A DNA stretch of 7,792 nt from Candidatus Nitrosymbiomonas sp. (GCA_020724185.1 DYHL01000059.1:5049-12840), one strand, 5' to 3'; shown: positions 1 through 6,879, counted from the stretch's first letter. Program-made: numbers and translations. Notes: generated by a model not told the origin, from the sequence alone.

Positions 1-111
1 AAGTTCCCCAGGCCGGTTTAGGGTTCCTGCGCGGCGGAGGGCGGTGAGTCGGAGGGCGGCGCGCCACCCGGCAGGAAAGCGGTCCAGCGTTTGTTGAACC
101 GTTGAACAAGG
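1..111 (+). promoter_or_regulatory. Upstream region of the purine-type operon, with repeats
   Basis: This noncoding leader precedes the first operon gene. It holds a perfect 7-base inverted repeat, TTCCTGC (24-30) and GCAGGAA (71-77), a 10-base direct repeat CGGAGGGCGG (35-44 and 50-59, period 15) and the 8-base palindrome GGCGCGCC (58-65). Just before the start codon, GTTGAAC occurs twice (93-99 and 101-107). I see no convincing -35/-10 pair. The repeats could be operator or leader-RNA structure, but in DNA this GC-rich some of them are expected by chance. A function is inference only. Confidence 0.3.
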
Positions 112-1026
112 ATGGACATTCTACTTCCGCGCACGCTCGACGAGGCGCTCGGGATGAAGTCAGATCATCCCGAGGCCGTGCCCATTGCCGGCGGGACCGA
201 CCTGATGGTCGAGATGAACCTCGGCCACCGCAGGCCCCCCATTGCTTTGGACGTCCACCGGCTTCCCGAACTGCGGCAGTGGCGTTGCACGGACGGCACG
301 CTCTTCCTTGGCGCCGGGATGACGTACGTCCGGATCATCAGGGAGCTGCCCGGGTTCACCGCGCTGGCGCAGGCGTCGCGTTCGGTGGGTTCGCCGCAGA
401 TCCGCAACCGGGGCACGATCGGAGGCAATCTGGGTACGGCCTCACCGGCAGGCGACGCGCTGCCCGTGATGGCTGCCTGCGACGCCGAGGTGGTGCTGGC
501 CGCATCCGGCGGCCGCACCAGGGCGCTTCCCTGGCACCAGTTTCTGGTCGGCCCCAAGAAGACCGCGATCGAGCCCGACGAGCTGATCCTCGGCGCGCGC
601 TGGCGCGTCACGCGCGGTCCCGGTTCGTTCTCCAAGGTCGGCAGGCGCAACGCGATGGTGATCGCGATCGCCAGTCTCTGCCTGGTGCTGGACGAGGACC
701 GGCGCGCCGTGCGGGTTGCGCTCGGATCAGTAGGCCCCACAGTTCTACGGGTCCCCCAGGCCGAGGCCTTCGCCGCGGGCGCACTCGCCGAGGCAGGCGT
801 CTGGGACGACCCTGCTGCGCTGCTGCCTCCGGAGGTGATCGAGGCCTTCGGCGAACGCGTGGCCGCATCTGCCAGGCCGATTGACGACGTCCGCGGCACC
901 GCGGCCTACCGGCGGCATGCCTGCGGGGTGCTGGCGCGCCGGGCACTGCGCTGGGCGATCGAGGATCGGCAGGCCGGACCAGCAGGCCACGGAAGGCCCG
1001 CTGGGAGCTGGGGAGCGCGATGCTGA
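112..1026 (+). CDS. FAD-binding subunit of a xanthine dehydrogenase-family molybdenum hydroxylase
   Basis: This 304-residue protein is the medium, FAD-carrying subunit (CoxM/XdhB/PucC type) of a three-subunit molybdenum hydroxylase. In this family the subunit passes electrons from the [2Fe-2S] subunit to the final acceptor. The FAD-binding domain fills the first half: AGGTDL at residues 26-31, and around residues 93-115 the family signature GSPQIRNRGTIGGN followed by SPAGD. The FSKVGRR stretch (173-179) opens the C-terminal CO-dehydrogenase-flavoprotein domain, and DVRGTAAYRR near the end is also typical. Length is normal for the family (about 280-300). The start at 112 is forced by an in-frame TGA at 103-105, and MDILLPRTLDEAL matches the usual N-terminus. 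The only purine-rich stretch, AAGG at 108-111, touches the start codon, so the ribosome binding site is poor. The gene overlaps the next one by 7 bases. The electron acceptor (NAD or other) cannot be read from the sequence. Confidence 0.92.
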   Translation: MDILLPRTLDEALGMKSDHPEAVPIAGGTDLMVEMNLGHRRPPIALDVHRLPELRQWRCTDGTLFLGAGMTYVRIIRELPGFTALAQASRSVGSPQIRNRGTIGGNLGTASPAGDALPVMAACDAEVVLAASGGRTRALPWHQFLVGPKKTAIEPDELILGARWRVTRGPGSFSKVGRRNAMVIAIASLCLVLDEDRRAVRVALGSVGPTVLRVPQAEAFAAGALAEAGVWDDPAALLPPEVIEAFGERVAASARPIDDVRGTAAYRRHACGVLARRALRWAIEDRQAGPAGHGRPAGSWGARC

Positions 1027-1493
1027 TCCGTTTGAAGGTCAACGGTGAGTGGCACACGGCCGATGCGGAGCCACAGGCCAGTTTGCTCTACGTGCTGCGC
1101 GAGCACCTGGGACTGCTCGGCACGAAGAACGGGTGCGAGCAGGGAGAGTGCGGCGCGTGCTCGGTCTGGCTGGACGGCGAGATGGTGTGCTCCTGTCTGG
1201 TGCTGGCGGCGCAGGCGCACGAGCGCGAGGTGCGCACCGTGGAGGCGCTGGCCGGGCCCGAAGGGTTGCACCCCGTACAGGAGGCGTTCCTGGAGGCGGG
1301 CGCGGTGCAGTGCGGCTTCTGCACGCCTGGGCTCGTGGTGGCAGCCGCCGACCTGCTGGCGCGGAATCCCTCGCCGGACGAGGCGACGGTGAGGGAGGCG
1401 CTGTCGGGCAACCTGTGCCGGTGCACCGGCTATGTGAAGATCCTCGACGCGGTGCGGCTGGCATCCGAGCGCCTGCGCGGGCGGACCGCATGA
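1020..1493 (+). CDS. [2Fe-2S] iron-sulfur subunit of the molybdenum hydroxylase
   Basis: This 157-residue protein is the small electron-transfer subunit (CoxS/XdhC-type small subunit/PucE). It carries two [2Fe-2S] clusters linking the molybdenum centre to FAD. The N-terminal plant-ferredoxin-like domain has C39, C44, C47 and C59 in the C-x4-C-x2-C-x11-C pattern (GCEQGECGAC), with an extra Cys at 57. The C-terminal helical domain has C98, C101, C133 and C135 (QCGFCTPG and LCRCTGY), so all eight ligands are present. Length is standard. The ATG at 1020 is preceded by GGGAG (1010-1015 region) at short spacing and lies inside the end of the FAD-subunit gene. The stop overlaps the next gene by 4 bases (ATGA). 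Assignment to the family is firm; the substrate of the whole enzyme is not decided by this subunit. Confidence 0.96.
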   Translation: MLIRLKVNGEWHTADAEPQASLLYVLREHLGLLGTKNGCEQGECGACSVWLDGEMVCSCLVLAAQAHEREVRTVEALAGPEGLHPVQEAFLEAGAVQCGFCTPGLVVAAADLLARNPSPDEATVREALSGNLCRCTGYVKILDAVRLASERLRGRTA

Positions 1494-2884
1494 GCAGGGT
1501 TCTGATCGAATCGTGCGAGGTAGTCGTCACCATGGACGACGCGGGGACCGAGATCCCAGGTGGATCGCTCTTGCTTGAAGATGGGGTGATCGCCTGGGTC
1601 GGATCGGGACCCCTGCCACAGGTGGCGCCCGGCGGTCCCACAGGCCGCCTGGAGCGCGTGGACGGTCGCGGCACGGTAGCGCTGCCCGGCCTGATCAACG
1701 CGCACCACCACCTGTATCAGACGCTGACGCGCGTGCGCGCGCTCGACCAGGGGCTCTTCGGCTGGCTGCGCGCGTTGTATCCGATTTGGGCAGGCGTGGA
1801 TGAGGAATGGGTGTTTGCCGCTTCGCGCGTGGGCCTGGCAGAGATGGCGCTCTCGGGCTGCTCGACAACCACAGATCACCACTACGTGTTTCCGAAGACC
1901 AGCGACGGCCTGGACCTGCTGGAAGCGGAGATCTCCGCGGCCCGCGAGGTCGGCCTGCGGTTCCATCCCTGCCGCGGCTCGATGGATCTCGGCGAGTCCG
2001 AGGGCGGGCTGCCGCCGGACTCGATCGTGCAGGAGACGGAGACCATCCTGGCGCAGACCGATGAGGCCGTGCGCCGGTTCCACGACCCCGCGCCCGGGGC
2101 GATGCTGCGCATCGCGGTGGCGCCCTGCTCGCCGTTCTCCGTGACCGAGCGGCTGATGCGGGAGTCCGCGGCGCTGGCCCGTCGCCTGGGAGTTCGCCTG
2201 CACACCCACATAGCCGAGACCCTTGAAGAGGACGCCTACTGCCGGGCCACATACGGGCGGCGGCCGCTCGAGGTGCTCGATGACCTGGGATGGCTGGGCT
2301 CCGACGTATGGCTGGCCCACTGCGTGCACCTGTCCGATCGGAACGTCCACCAGATCGCCCACAGCGCGACCGGCGTGGCATGGTGCCCGACCTCGAACCT
2401 GCGCCTGGGCTCGGGCATCGCGCCGGTGCGGCTGCTGCTCGATGCCGGCGCGCGGGTGGGTCTGGGCGTGGACGGATCAGCGTCCAACGACGGCGGGCAC
2501 CTACTGGCCGAGGCGCGCATGGGCATGCTCGCGGCCCGCTCCGGCGGCGCCGGCGCGATGAGCGCCCGGGAGGCGCTGCGCGTGGCCACGCGGGGCGGCG
2601 CGGAATGCCTGGGCCGTGACGACGTCGGCTCTCTCGAGGTTGGGAAACGCGCGGACGTGGCGCTGTTTGGGGTTGAGGGATTGGAGCACGCCGGTGCGGA
2701 TGCCGATCCCGTTGCCGCGGTGGTGCACTGCAGCCCGCAGCGCGTGCGGCACCTGTTCGTGGAGGGACGGGTCGTGGTGCGGGACGCGCGCCTGGTCGGC
2801 GCGGATGAGGCCGCGATCGCGTCGGAGGGGCGGCGCGTCGCACTTCGGATCGCCGATCATGCCAGGGGGAGCGCTTCGGCATGA
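1490..2884 (+). CDS. Amidohydrolase, probable 8-oxoguanine deaminase
   Basis: This 464-residue zinc-type amidohydrolase belongs to the cytosine/guanine deaminase branch. Metal and catalytic residues are visible: H72-x-H74 in NAHHHLYQ, H240 and E243 in HTHIAE, H277 in LAHCVH, and D328 in GVDGSASNDG. Stretches I recognise from 8-oxoguanine deaminases (Pseudomonas PA0142 group) include SGCSTTTDHHYVFP (122-135), CRGSMDLGESEGGLPPD (161-177) and APCSPFSVT (211-219). The expected reaction is 8-oxoguanine plus water to urate plus ammonia, in the cytoplasm. The start at 1490 (ATGA overlap with the preceding stop) gives the normal MSRVLIESCEVVVTMD beginning; the frame stays open further upstream but that part has no family similarity. 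It overlaps the next gene by 4 bases as well, so it is embedded between two subunits of the molybdoenzyme, which fits a purine pathway. Alternatives are guanine deaminase or an AtzB/TrzN-like triazine or pyrimidine hydrolase, close relatives often confused by annotation. Confidence 0.85.
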   Translation: MSRVLIESCEVVVTMDDAGTEIPGGSLLLEDGVIAWVGSGPLPQVAPGGPTGRLERVDGRGTVALPGLINAHHHLYQTLTRVRALDQGLFGWLRALYPIWAGVDEEWVFAASRVGLAEMALSGCSTTTDHHYVFPKTSDGLDLLEAEISAAREVGLRFHPCRGSMDLGESEGGLPPDSIVQETETILAQTDEAVRRFHDPAPGAMLRIAVAPCSPFSVTERLMRESAALARRLGVRLHTHIAETLEEDAYCRATYGRRPLEVLDDLGWLGSDVWLAHCVHLSDRNVHQIAHSATGVAWCPTSNLRLGSGIAPVRLLLDAGARVGLGVDGSASNDGGHLLAEARMGMLAARSGGAGAMSAREALRVATRGGAECLGRDDVGSLEVGKRADVALFGVEGLEHAGADADPVAAVVHCSPQRVRHLFVEGRVVVRDARLVGADEAAIASEGRRVALRIADHARGSASA

Positions 2885-5322
2885 GCATCAGTACCCTGAC
2901 AAAGACGCGAGGCGGCGTGGGCGAGAGCGTCCGACGGGTGGACGGCGTCCCCAAGGTCAAGGGCGAGTTCCAGTTCGGGAGCGACCTCTGGGCTGAGGGG
3001 ATGCTGTGGGGACACACCCTGCGCAGCCCGCACCCGCACGCGCTGATCCACTCGATCAACGTAGCCGGCGCGCTGGCGCTGCCAGGCGTGCACGCGGTGC
3101 TGCTGGCTGGTGACGTGCCCGGGAAGAAGTGCTTCGGACTGGAGTTCGCCGACCAACCGGTGCTGGCAGGGGACCGCGTCAGATATGCCGGCGAGCCGGT
3201 GGCGATCCTGGCGGCGGTGGATCCCGAGACGGCCCGACGGGCGGCCGCGCAAATCGTTGTGGACTACGAGGTCCTGCCACCGGTCACCGACATGGAGGCG
3301 GCCCTGCTGCCCGACGCGCCTCGGTTGCACGAGTACGGCAACGTCCTGCGGCACGTTCGCATCGTGCACGGCGATCCCGACGCCGCGGCGGAGGTCTGGG
3401 TCGAGGGGTACTACGAGACCGCGATGCAGGACCAGGCGTTCCTGGGCCCGGAGTCCGGCATGGCGATCCCCTCCTCCGATGGCGGGGTGGACCTCTACGT
3501 TGCCACGCAGTGGCTGCACGTGGACCGCGAACAGGTGGCGCCCTGCCTGAACCTGCCCGCTGAGAAGGTGCGGGTGCACCTGTCGGGCGTGGGCGGTGCG
3601 TTCGGCGCGCGCGAGGACGTCAGCATGCATGTTCACGCCTGCATGCTGGCGCTGCGCACCGGGAAGCCCGTGAAGATGGTCTACGGCCGGGAGGAGTCGT
3701 TCTTCGGCCACGTTCACCGTCACCCGTCCCGGATCTGGATGCGTCACGGCGCCACGCGTGAAGGCCGCTTGGTGAGCGTACGCGCCCGGCTCCTGCTGGA
3801 CGGCGGCGCGTACTCCTCGTCCGGGTCGGCGGTCATCGGCAACGCGTCCACCTTTGCGGCCGGTCCCTACGAGGTACCCAACGCGCTGATCGAGGGCACG
3901 CGCGTCTTCACCAACAACCCGCCGTGCGGGGCGATGCGCGGCTTCGGGGCGGTGCAGGTCTGCTTCGCGTACGAGGCGCAGATGGACAAACTGGCCAAGG
4001 CGCTGGGGATGGACCCGGTCGCGTTGCGCCTCCGGAACGCGCTCAAGACGGGTTCGGCCCTGCCGACGGGCCAGATCATCCAGGGCAGCGCGCCGGTTCG
4101 CGAGGTGATCGAACGCTGCGCCGCGATCCCAATGCCGGCCGCGATCCCGATGCCGGACGCAGTCTCTATGCCAAAGGAGGAGGGGGGCCGGCGCGACCGT
4201 CTCTCGTACCCGGGCGGTGCCGGCAACGTCTCCCGCGGGGAGGCGCTGCGCCGCGGGGTCGGGTTCGCCGTCGGCTACAAGAACATCGCCTACAGCGATG
4301 GCTTCGATGACTCCTCGGAGGCGCGCGTGAAGCTCTTCGCCGGGTCGTCAGGGCCGATCGCCGAGGTGCACTCCGCCGCGGCCGAGGTGGGGCAGGGAGT
4401 GCACACGGTGTTGGCCCAGATCGCGCGCACCGAGCTGGGCGTGGAGCACGTGGTGCTTCACCCTTCGGACACGCTTGTGGGCTCGGCCGGCTCCACCTCG
4501 GCATCGCGCCAGACCATGATGTCGGGCGGGGCGGTGCAGCTCGCCTGCCAGGCGATCAGGGAAGAACTGTTCGATCGCGTGCGCCTCCGCGCAGGCATGG
4601 GCGACGCACCCCTGGTGCCCGATGGCGCCCTGACGCTGGAAGGCGGCATGGTGCTGGCCGGCGGCGTCCCGGTCGGACCGATCGAGGCGTACCTGGATGA
4701 ACCGATCGAGCGCACGCGCGTCTATCACCACCGGCCCACGCGGGCGATGGACGCCATGGGGCAGGGCGACCCGCACGTCAGTTTCGCCTTCGCGGCGCAG
4801 CGCGCGGTGGTCGAGGTGGACGAGGAGTTGGGGCTCGTCAGGGTGGTGCAGATTGCCACGGCACAGGACGTCGGCCGTGCGATCAACCCCCAGGCCGTCT
4901 ACGGGCAGATCGAGGGCGGCACGGCCATGGGGCTGGGGTTCGCCCTGATGGAAGAGGTCCAGGTGCGGGAAGGCCGCATCCTAAACGCGTCGTACACCGA
5001 CTATCTGATTCCCACGATCCTGGACATGCCACCGGTGGAGGCGGTGCTGGTCGAGGAGCCAGAGCCCGGCGCGCCGTACGGCGTCAAGGGCGTCGGCGAG
5101 CCGCCTACCGTGGTCTCGACCGCCGCAATCGTGGCCGCGCTGCGCGACGCTACGGGCCGTGCACTGAACCGCGTGCCGGTCCGGCCTGACGACCTGATTG
5201 GCCTCACCCAGCCGGCCGCCTCTGCCGGCCCGCCGCCTGCGCCCGACGTGCCCGGCCCGAAGGCGGTCCCACATTACTGGGGGCTGACCCACGGGCAGGG
5301 CACGCTGATGGAGCCCGAGTAG
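2881..5322 (+). CDS. Molybdopterin-binding catalytic subunit, xanthine dehydrogenase family
   Basis: This 813-residue protein is the large catalytic subunit (XdhA/XdhD/PucD, CoxL superfamily) that binds molybdopterin and hydroxylates the substrate. The a/b hammerhead domain spans roughly residues 20-130 (VRYAGEPVAILAAVDPETA inside it). The first cofactor domain has YYETAMQDQAFLGPESG (177-193), GGAFGARED (238-246) with E245 aligning to bovine Glu802, and RGFGAVQ from R353, with F355 aligning to Phe914. The second has EVGQG (502-506), GSAGSTSASRQTMMSG and GVKGVGEPP with the catalytic base E740 (bovine Glu1261). The VAYR motif of CO dehydrogenases is absent. By eye the Arg880 position is N321, so xanthine as substrate is not assured. 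Residues 414-431 are an in-frame repeat (AAIPMP twice, then DAVSMP), and residues 776-813 form a Pro-rich tail. AGGGGGAG (2864-2871) lies 9 bases before the start, which overlaps the deaminase stop by 4 bases. Confidence 0.93.
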   Translation: MSISTLTKTRGGVGESVRRVDGVPKVKGEFQFGSDLWAEGMLWGHTLRSPHPHALIHSINVAGALALPGVHAVLLAGDVPGKKCFGLEFADQPVLAGDRVRYAGEPVAILAAVDPETARRAAAQIVVDYEVLPPVTDMEAALLPDAPRLHEYGNVLRHVRIVHGDPDAAAEVWVEGYYETAMQDQAFLGPESGMAIPSSDGGVDLYVATQWLHVDREQVAPCLNLPAEKVRVHLSGVGGAFGAREDVSMHVHACMLALRTGKPVKMVYGREESFFGHVHRHPSRIWMRHGATREGRLVSVRARLLLDGGAYSSSGSAVIGNASTFAAGPYEVPNALIEGTRVFTNNPPCGAMRGFGAVQVCFAYEAQMDKLAKALGMDPVALRLRNALKTGSALPTGQIIQGSAPVREVIERCAAIPMPAAIPMPDAVSMPKEEGGRRDRLSYPGGAGNVSRGEALRRGVGFAVGYKNIAYSDGFDDSSEARVKLFAGSSGPIAEVHSAAAEVGQGVHTVLAQIARTELGVEHVVLHPSDTLVGSAGSTSASRQTMMSGGAVQLACQAIREELFDRVRLRAGMGDAPLVPDGALTLEGGMVLAGGVPVGPIEAYLDEPIERTRVYHHRPTRAMDAMGQGDPHVSFAFAAQRAVVEVDEELGLVRVVQIATAQDVGRAINPQAVYGQIEGGTAMGLGFALMEEVQVREGRILNASYTDYLIPTILDMPPVEAVLVEEPEPGAPYGVKGVGEPPTVVSTAAIVAALRDATGRALNRVPVRPDDLIGLTQPAASAGPPPAPDVPGPKAVPHYWGLTHGQGTLMEPE
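4120..4173 (+). repeat. Three tandem 18-bp units inside the molybdenum-subunit gene
   Basis: Three consecutive 18-base units lie at 4120-4137, 4138-4155 and 4156-4173. The first two differ at one base (gcgatcccaatgccg against gcgatcccgatgccg, each preceded by gcc); the third is diverged. They stay in frame and encode AAIPMP, AAIPMP and DAVSMP (residues 414-431). They sit in the linker between the two cofactor-binding regions, after EVIERCA and before a charged stretch, KEEGGRRDR. The likely origin is slippage or unequal recombination in a tolerant loop. Confidence 0.85.
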
Positions 5323-5323
5323 C

Positions 5324-6649
5324 ATGCCCGTTCACGAGCATCCCGCCGAGATGCTGCGGCGGCTGATCCAGTTCGACACCACTAATCCCCCGGGCCGCGA
5401 AGCCGCTTGCGTCGGCTACATCAACGAACTGCTGATCGCTGCCGGGTTCGAGACCACGCTGCTCGACCGCGACCCCGAGCGCCCCAACCTGATTGCCCGC
5501 CTGGCCGGGGAAGGCAGCGGGCCGCCGCTATTGCTCTACGGGCACGTGGACGTCGTAACCACCGCGGGACAGGTCTGGCAACACCCGCCGTTTGAGGGCC
5601 GGCTTGTGGACGGCTTCGTCTGGGGCCGCGGCGCCCTGGACATGAAGGGCGGCGTGGCAATGCTGCTTTCCGCCTTCCTGCGCGCCCGCTCCGAGAGCCT
5701 GCGGCCGGCAGGCGACGTTGTGCTGGCGATCCTGAGCGATGAAGAGGCCAATGGCGACCATGGCGCCAGGTTCCTGGTGGAGCACCACGCGGGGTTGTTC
5801 GACGGGATCCGCTACGCCATCGGCGAGTTCGGCGGGTTCACGATGCCGGTTGGCGGCCGAATGTTCTATCCCATCCAGGTTGCCGAGAAGCAGATCTGCG
5901 GCCTGAAGGCGACCATTCGCGGGCCGGGCGGGCACGGCGCCCTTCCCATGCGGGGCGGCGCCATGCCGTCGCTTGGGCGCGTCATTGGAGAGCTGGACCG
6001 GCACCACCTACCGGTGCGCGTGACCCCGGTTGCCCGGCAGATGATCGAGGCGATCGCAGGCGCGCTGCGGCCGCCCCTAAGTCTGATCCTGCGCTCGTTG
6101 CTGTCCCCGCGGCGCGCGGACGGCGTGCTGGCGCTGCTGGGCGAGCGCGGCCGGATGTTCTCGCCGCTGCTGCGCAACACCGTCAACGCCACCATCGTGC
6201 GCGGCGGCGAGAAGATCAACGTCATCCCCAGCGAGATCGTTCTCGAAATGGACGGCCGGCTGCTGCCTGGGTGCGGCCCGGACGAGGTGATCGCCGAGTT
6301 GCGCCCAATCCTAGGCGATGGCATTGAGTTGGCTGAGTTGAACGTGGCCCGCCAGAACCCCGGTCCCGCGTCACCCGACATGGGGATGTTCGATTTGCTG
6401 GCCGGGATTCTGCGCGACGCGGATCCTGCCGGCATCCCGGTGCCGTATCTGATGCCCGGCGCGACCGACGGGCGGTTCTTCTCGCGACTGGGGATTCAGA
6501 CCTACGGCTTTCTGCCGATGCGCCTGCCAGAGGGGATGAACTTCTCGCGATTGGTGCACGCGGCCGACGAGCGGATTCCGGCCGAGGCCGTGGAGTTCGG
6601 CACGCGGGCGATTCTAGAGGCGCTCGGTAGGTTTGGGCGGTCCTACTGA
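5324..6649 (+). CDS. M20-family zinc metallohydrolase (peptidase or deacylase)
   Basis: This 441-residue protein is a cytoplasmic M20 metallohydrolase (ArgE/DapE/carboxypeptidase CPS-like) that cleaves an amide or peptide bond with two metal ions. The set of residues is complete: H74 and D76 in GHVDVV, bridging D106 in GRGALDMKGG, catalytic base E140 and ligand E141 in SDEEANGDHG, E168 in IGEFGG, and H412 in VHAADERIP. The lid/dimerisation domain lies between, with GPGGHGALP and LLRNTVNATIVRGGEKINVIP. It does not look like the allantoate amidohydrolase/hydantoinase branch of M20, whose first motif reads differently, so a direct ureide-pathway role is not supported. It starts one base after the molybdenum-subunit stop, with only a weak GGAG at 5310-5313, so coupling is likely. 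The last 36 bases are also the end of the opposing DUF433 gene. Substrate unknown; a purine-linked amide or a small peptide is a guess from context. Confidence 0.9.
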   Translation: MPVHEHPAEMLRRLIQFDTTNPPGREAACVGYINELLIAAGFETTLLDRDPERPNLIARLAGEGSGPPLLLYGHVDVVTTAGQVWQHPPFEGRLVDGFVWGRGALDMKGGVAMLLSAFLRARSESLRPAGDVVLAILSDEEANGDHGARFLVEHHAGLFDGIRYAIGEFGGFTMPVGGRMFYPIQVAEKQICGLKATIRGPGGHGALPMRGGAMPSLGRVIGELDRHHLPVRVTPVARQMIEAIAGALRPPLSLILRSLLSPRRADGVLALLGERGRMFSPLLRNTVNATIVRGGEKINVIPSEIVLEMDGRLLPGCGPDEVIAELRPILGDGIELAELNVARQNPGPASPDMGMFDLLAGILRDADPAGIPVPYLMPGATDGRFFSRLGIQTYGFLPMRLPEGMNFSRLVHAADERIPAEAVEFGTRAILEALGRFGRSY

Positions 6650-6844
6650 CCCTGTAGGCGTCTCGAGGGCGGCGAGCGCCTGCTCGCGGCTGACGGTCGG
6701 ATATTGATCGAGGAAGCGCTCCAGCGGGTCGCCAGCTTCCAGGCAGTCGAACAGGATCTGAACGGGGACACGGGTGCCTACGAACACAGGCGTGCCCCCG
6801 AGGATCTTCGGGTCGCTGTGAACAACCGCCGTCCTGGTGCTCAT
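6614..6844 (-). CDS. DUF433 small protein, antitoxin-like, no visible toxin partner
   Basis: This 76-residue protein matches the DUF433 family. The core is clear: HSDPKILGGTPVFVGTRVPV (9-28), then ILFDCLEAGDPLERFLDQYP and TVSREQALAALE (to residue 61). Members are small helix-turn-helix-like proteins often encoded just before a PIN-like (DUF5615) protein, and they are thought to act as antitoxins of VapB type. The start is well supported: AGGAG (6852-6856 on the plus strand as CTCCT) is 7 bases before the ATG. The last 15 residues (TPTGSVGPPKPTERL) lie outside the conserved core; their coding bases run into and overlap the end of the opposing M20 gene by 36 bases. The usual toxin gene would lie at lower coordinates on this strand, where the M20 gene is, so this copy is an orphan here. 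Biochemical role is inference from the family. Confidence 0.85.
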   Translation of the reverse strand: MSTRTAVVHSDPKILGGTPVFVGTRVPVQILFDCLEAGDPLERFLDQYPTVSREQALAALETPTGSVGPPKPTERL

Positions 6845-6851
6845 AGGGCCG

Positions 6852-6856
6852 CTCCT
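6852..6856 (-). promoter_or_regulatory. Ribosome binding site of the DUF433 gene
   Basis: AGGAG on the minus strand, 7 bases before the ATG at 6844. It fixes the start of the small gene and supports it being real and expressed. Confidence 0.75.
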
Positions 6857-6873
6857 GCTTCGACTACTGCAGA

Positions 6874-6879
6874 ATCATA
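6874..6879 (-). promoter_or_regulatory. Possible -10 element for the DUF433 gene
   Basis: On the minus strand TATGAT lies about 30 bases before the start codon, preceded by TG, in a locally AT-richer stretch. That would give a short 5' leader with the AGGAG site in it. No good -35 hexamer is found at 16-18 bases upstream, so this is weak. Confidence 0.25.

Noticed and set aside
102..884. Open frame starting 10 bases before the FAD-subunit gene in another frame
   Set aside because: Arg-rich, no motifs; the FAD subunit in the frame starting at 112 explains this stretch fully.
1049..1489. Upstream extension of the deaminase frame to 1049
   Set aside because: The extra 147 residues lie over the [2Fe-2S] gene, have no family similarity, and the normal N-terminus begins at 1490.
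1695..3059. A 454-codon open frame on the minus strand, and other long antisense frames over the operon
   Set aside because: They are Arg-, Pro- and Ala-rich translations opposite well-recognised genes, typical of high-GC shadow frames, with no family motifs.
2881..5322. Molybdenum subunit as CO dehydrogenase large subunit
   Set aside because: The CO dehydrogenase active-site loop (VAYR-C-S-F-R) is absent and the neighbour is a purine-type deaminase.
6672..6687. GCGAGC-GCCT-GCTCGC hairpin 23 bases after the M20 stop, as a terminator
   Set aside because: Six G/C pairs but no T tract, and it lies in the conserved coding part of the DUF433 gene, where GC-rich codons explain it.
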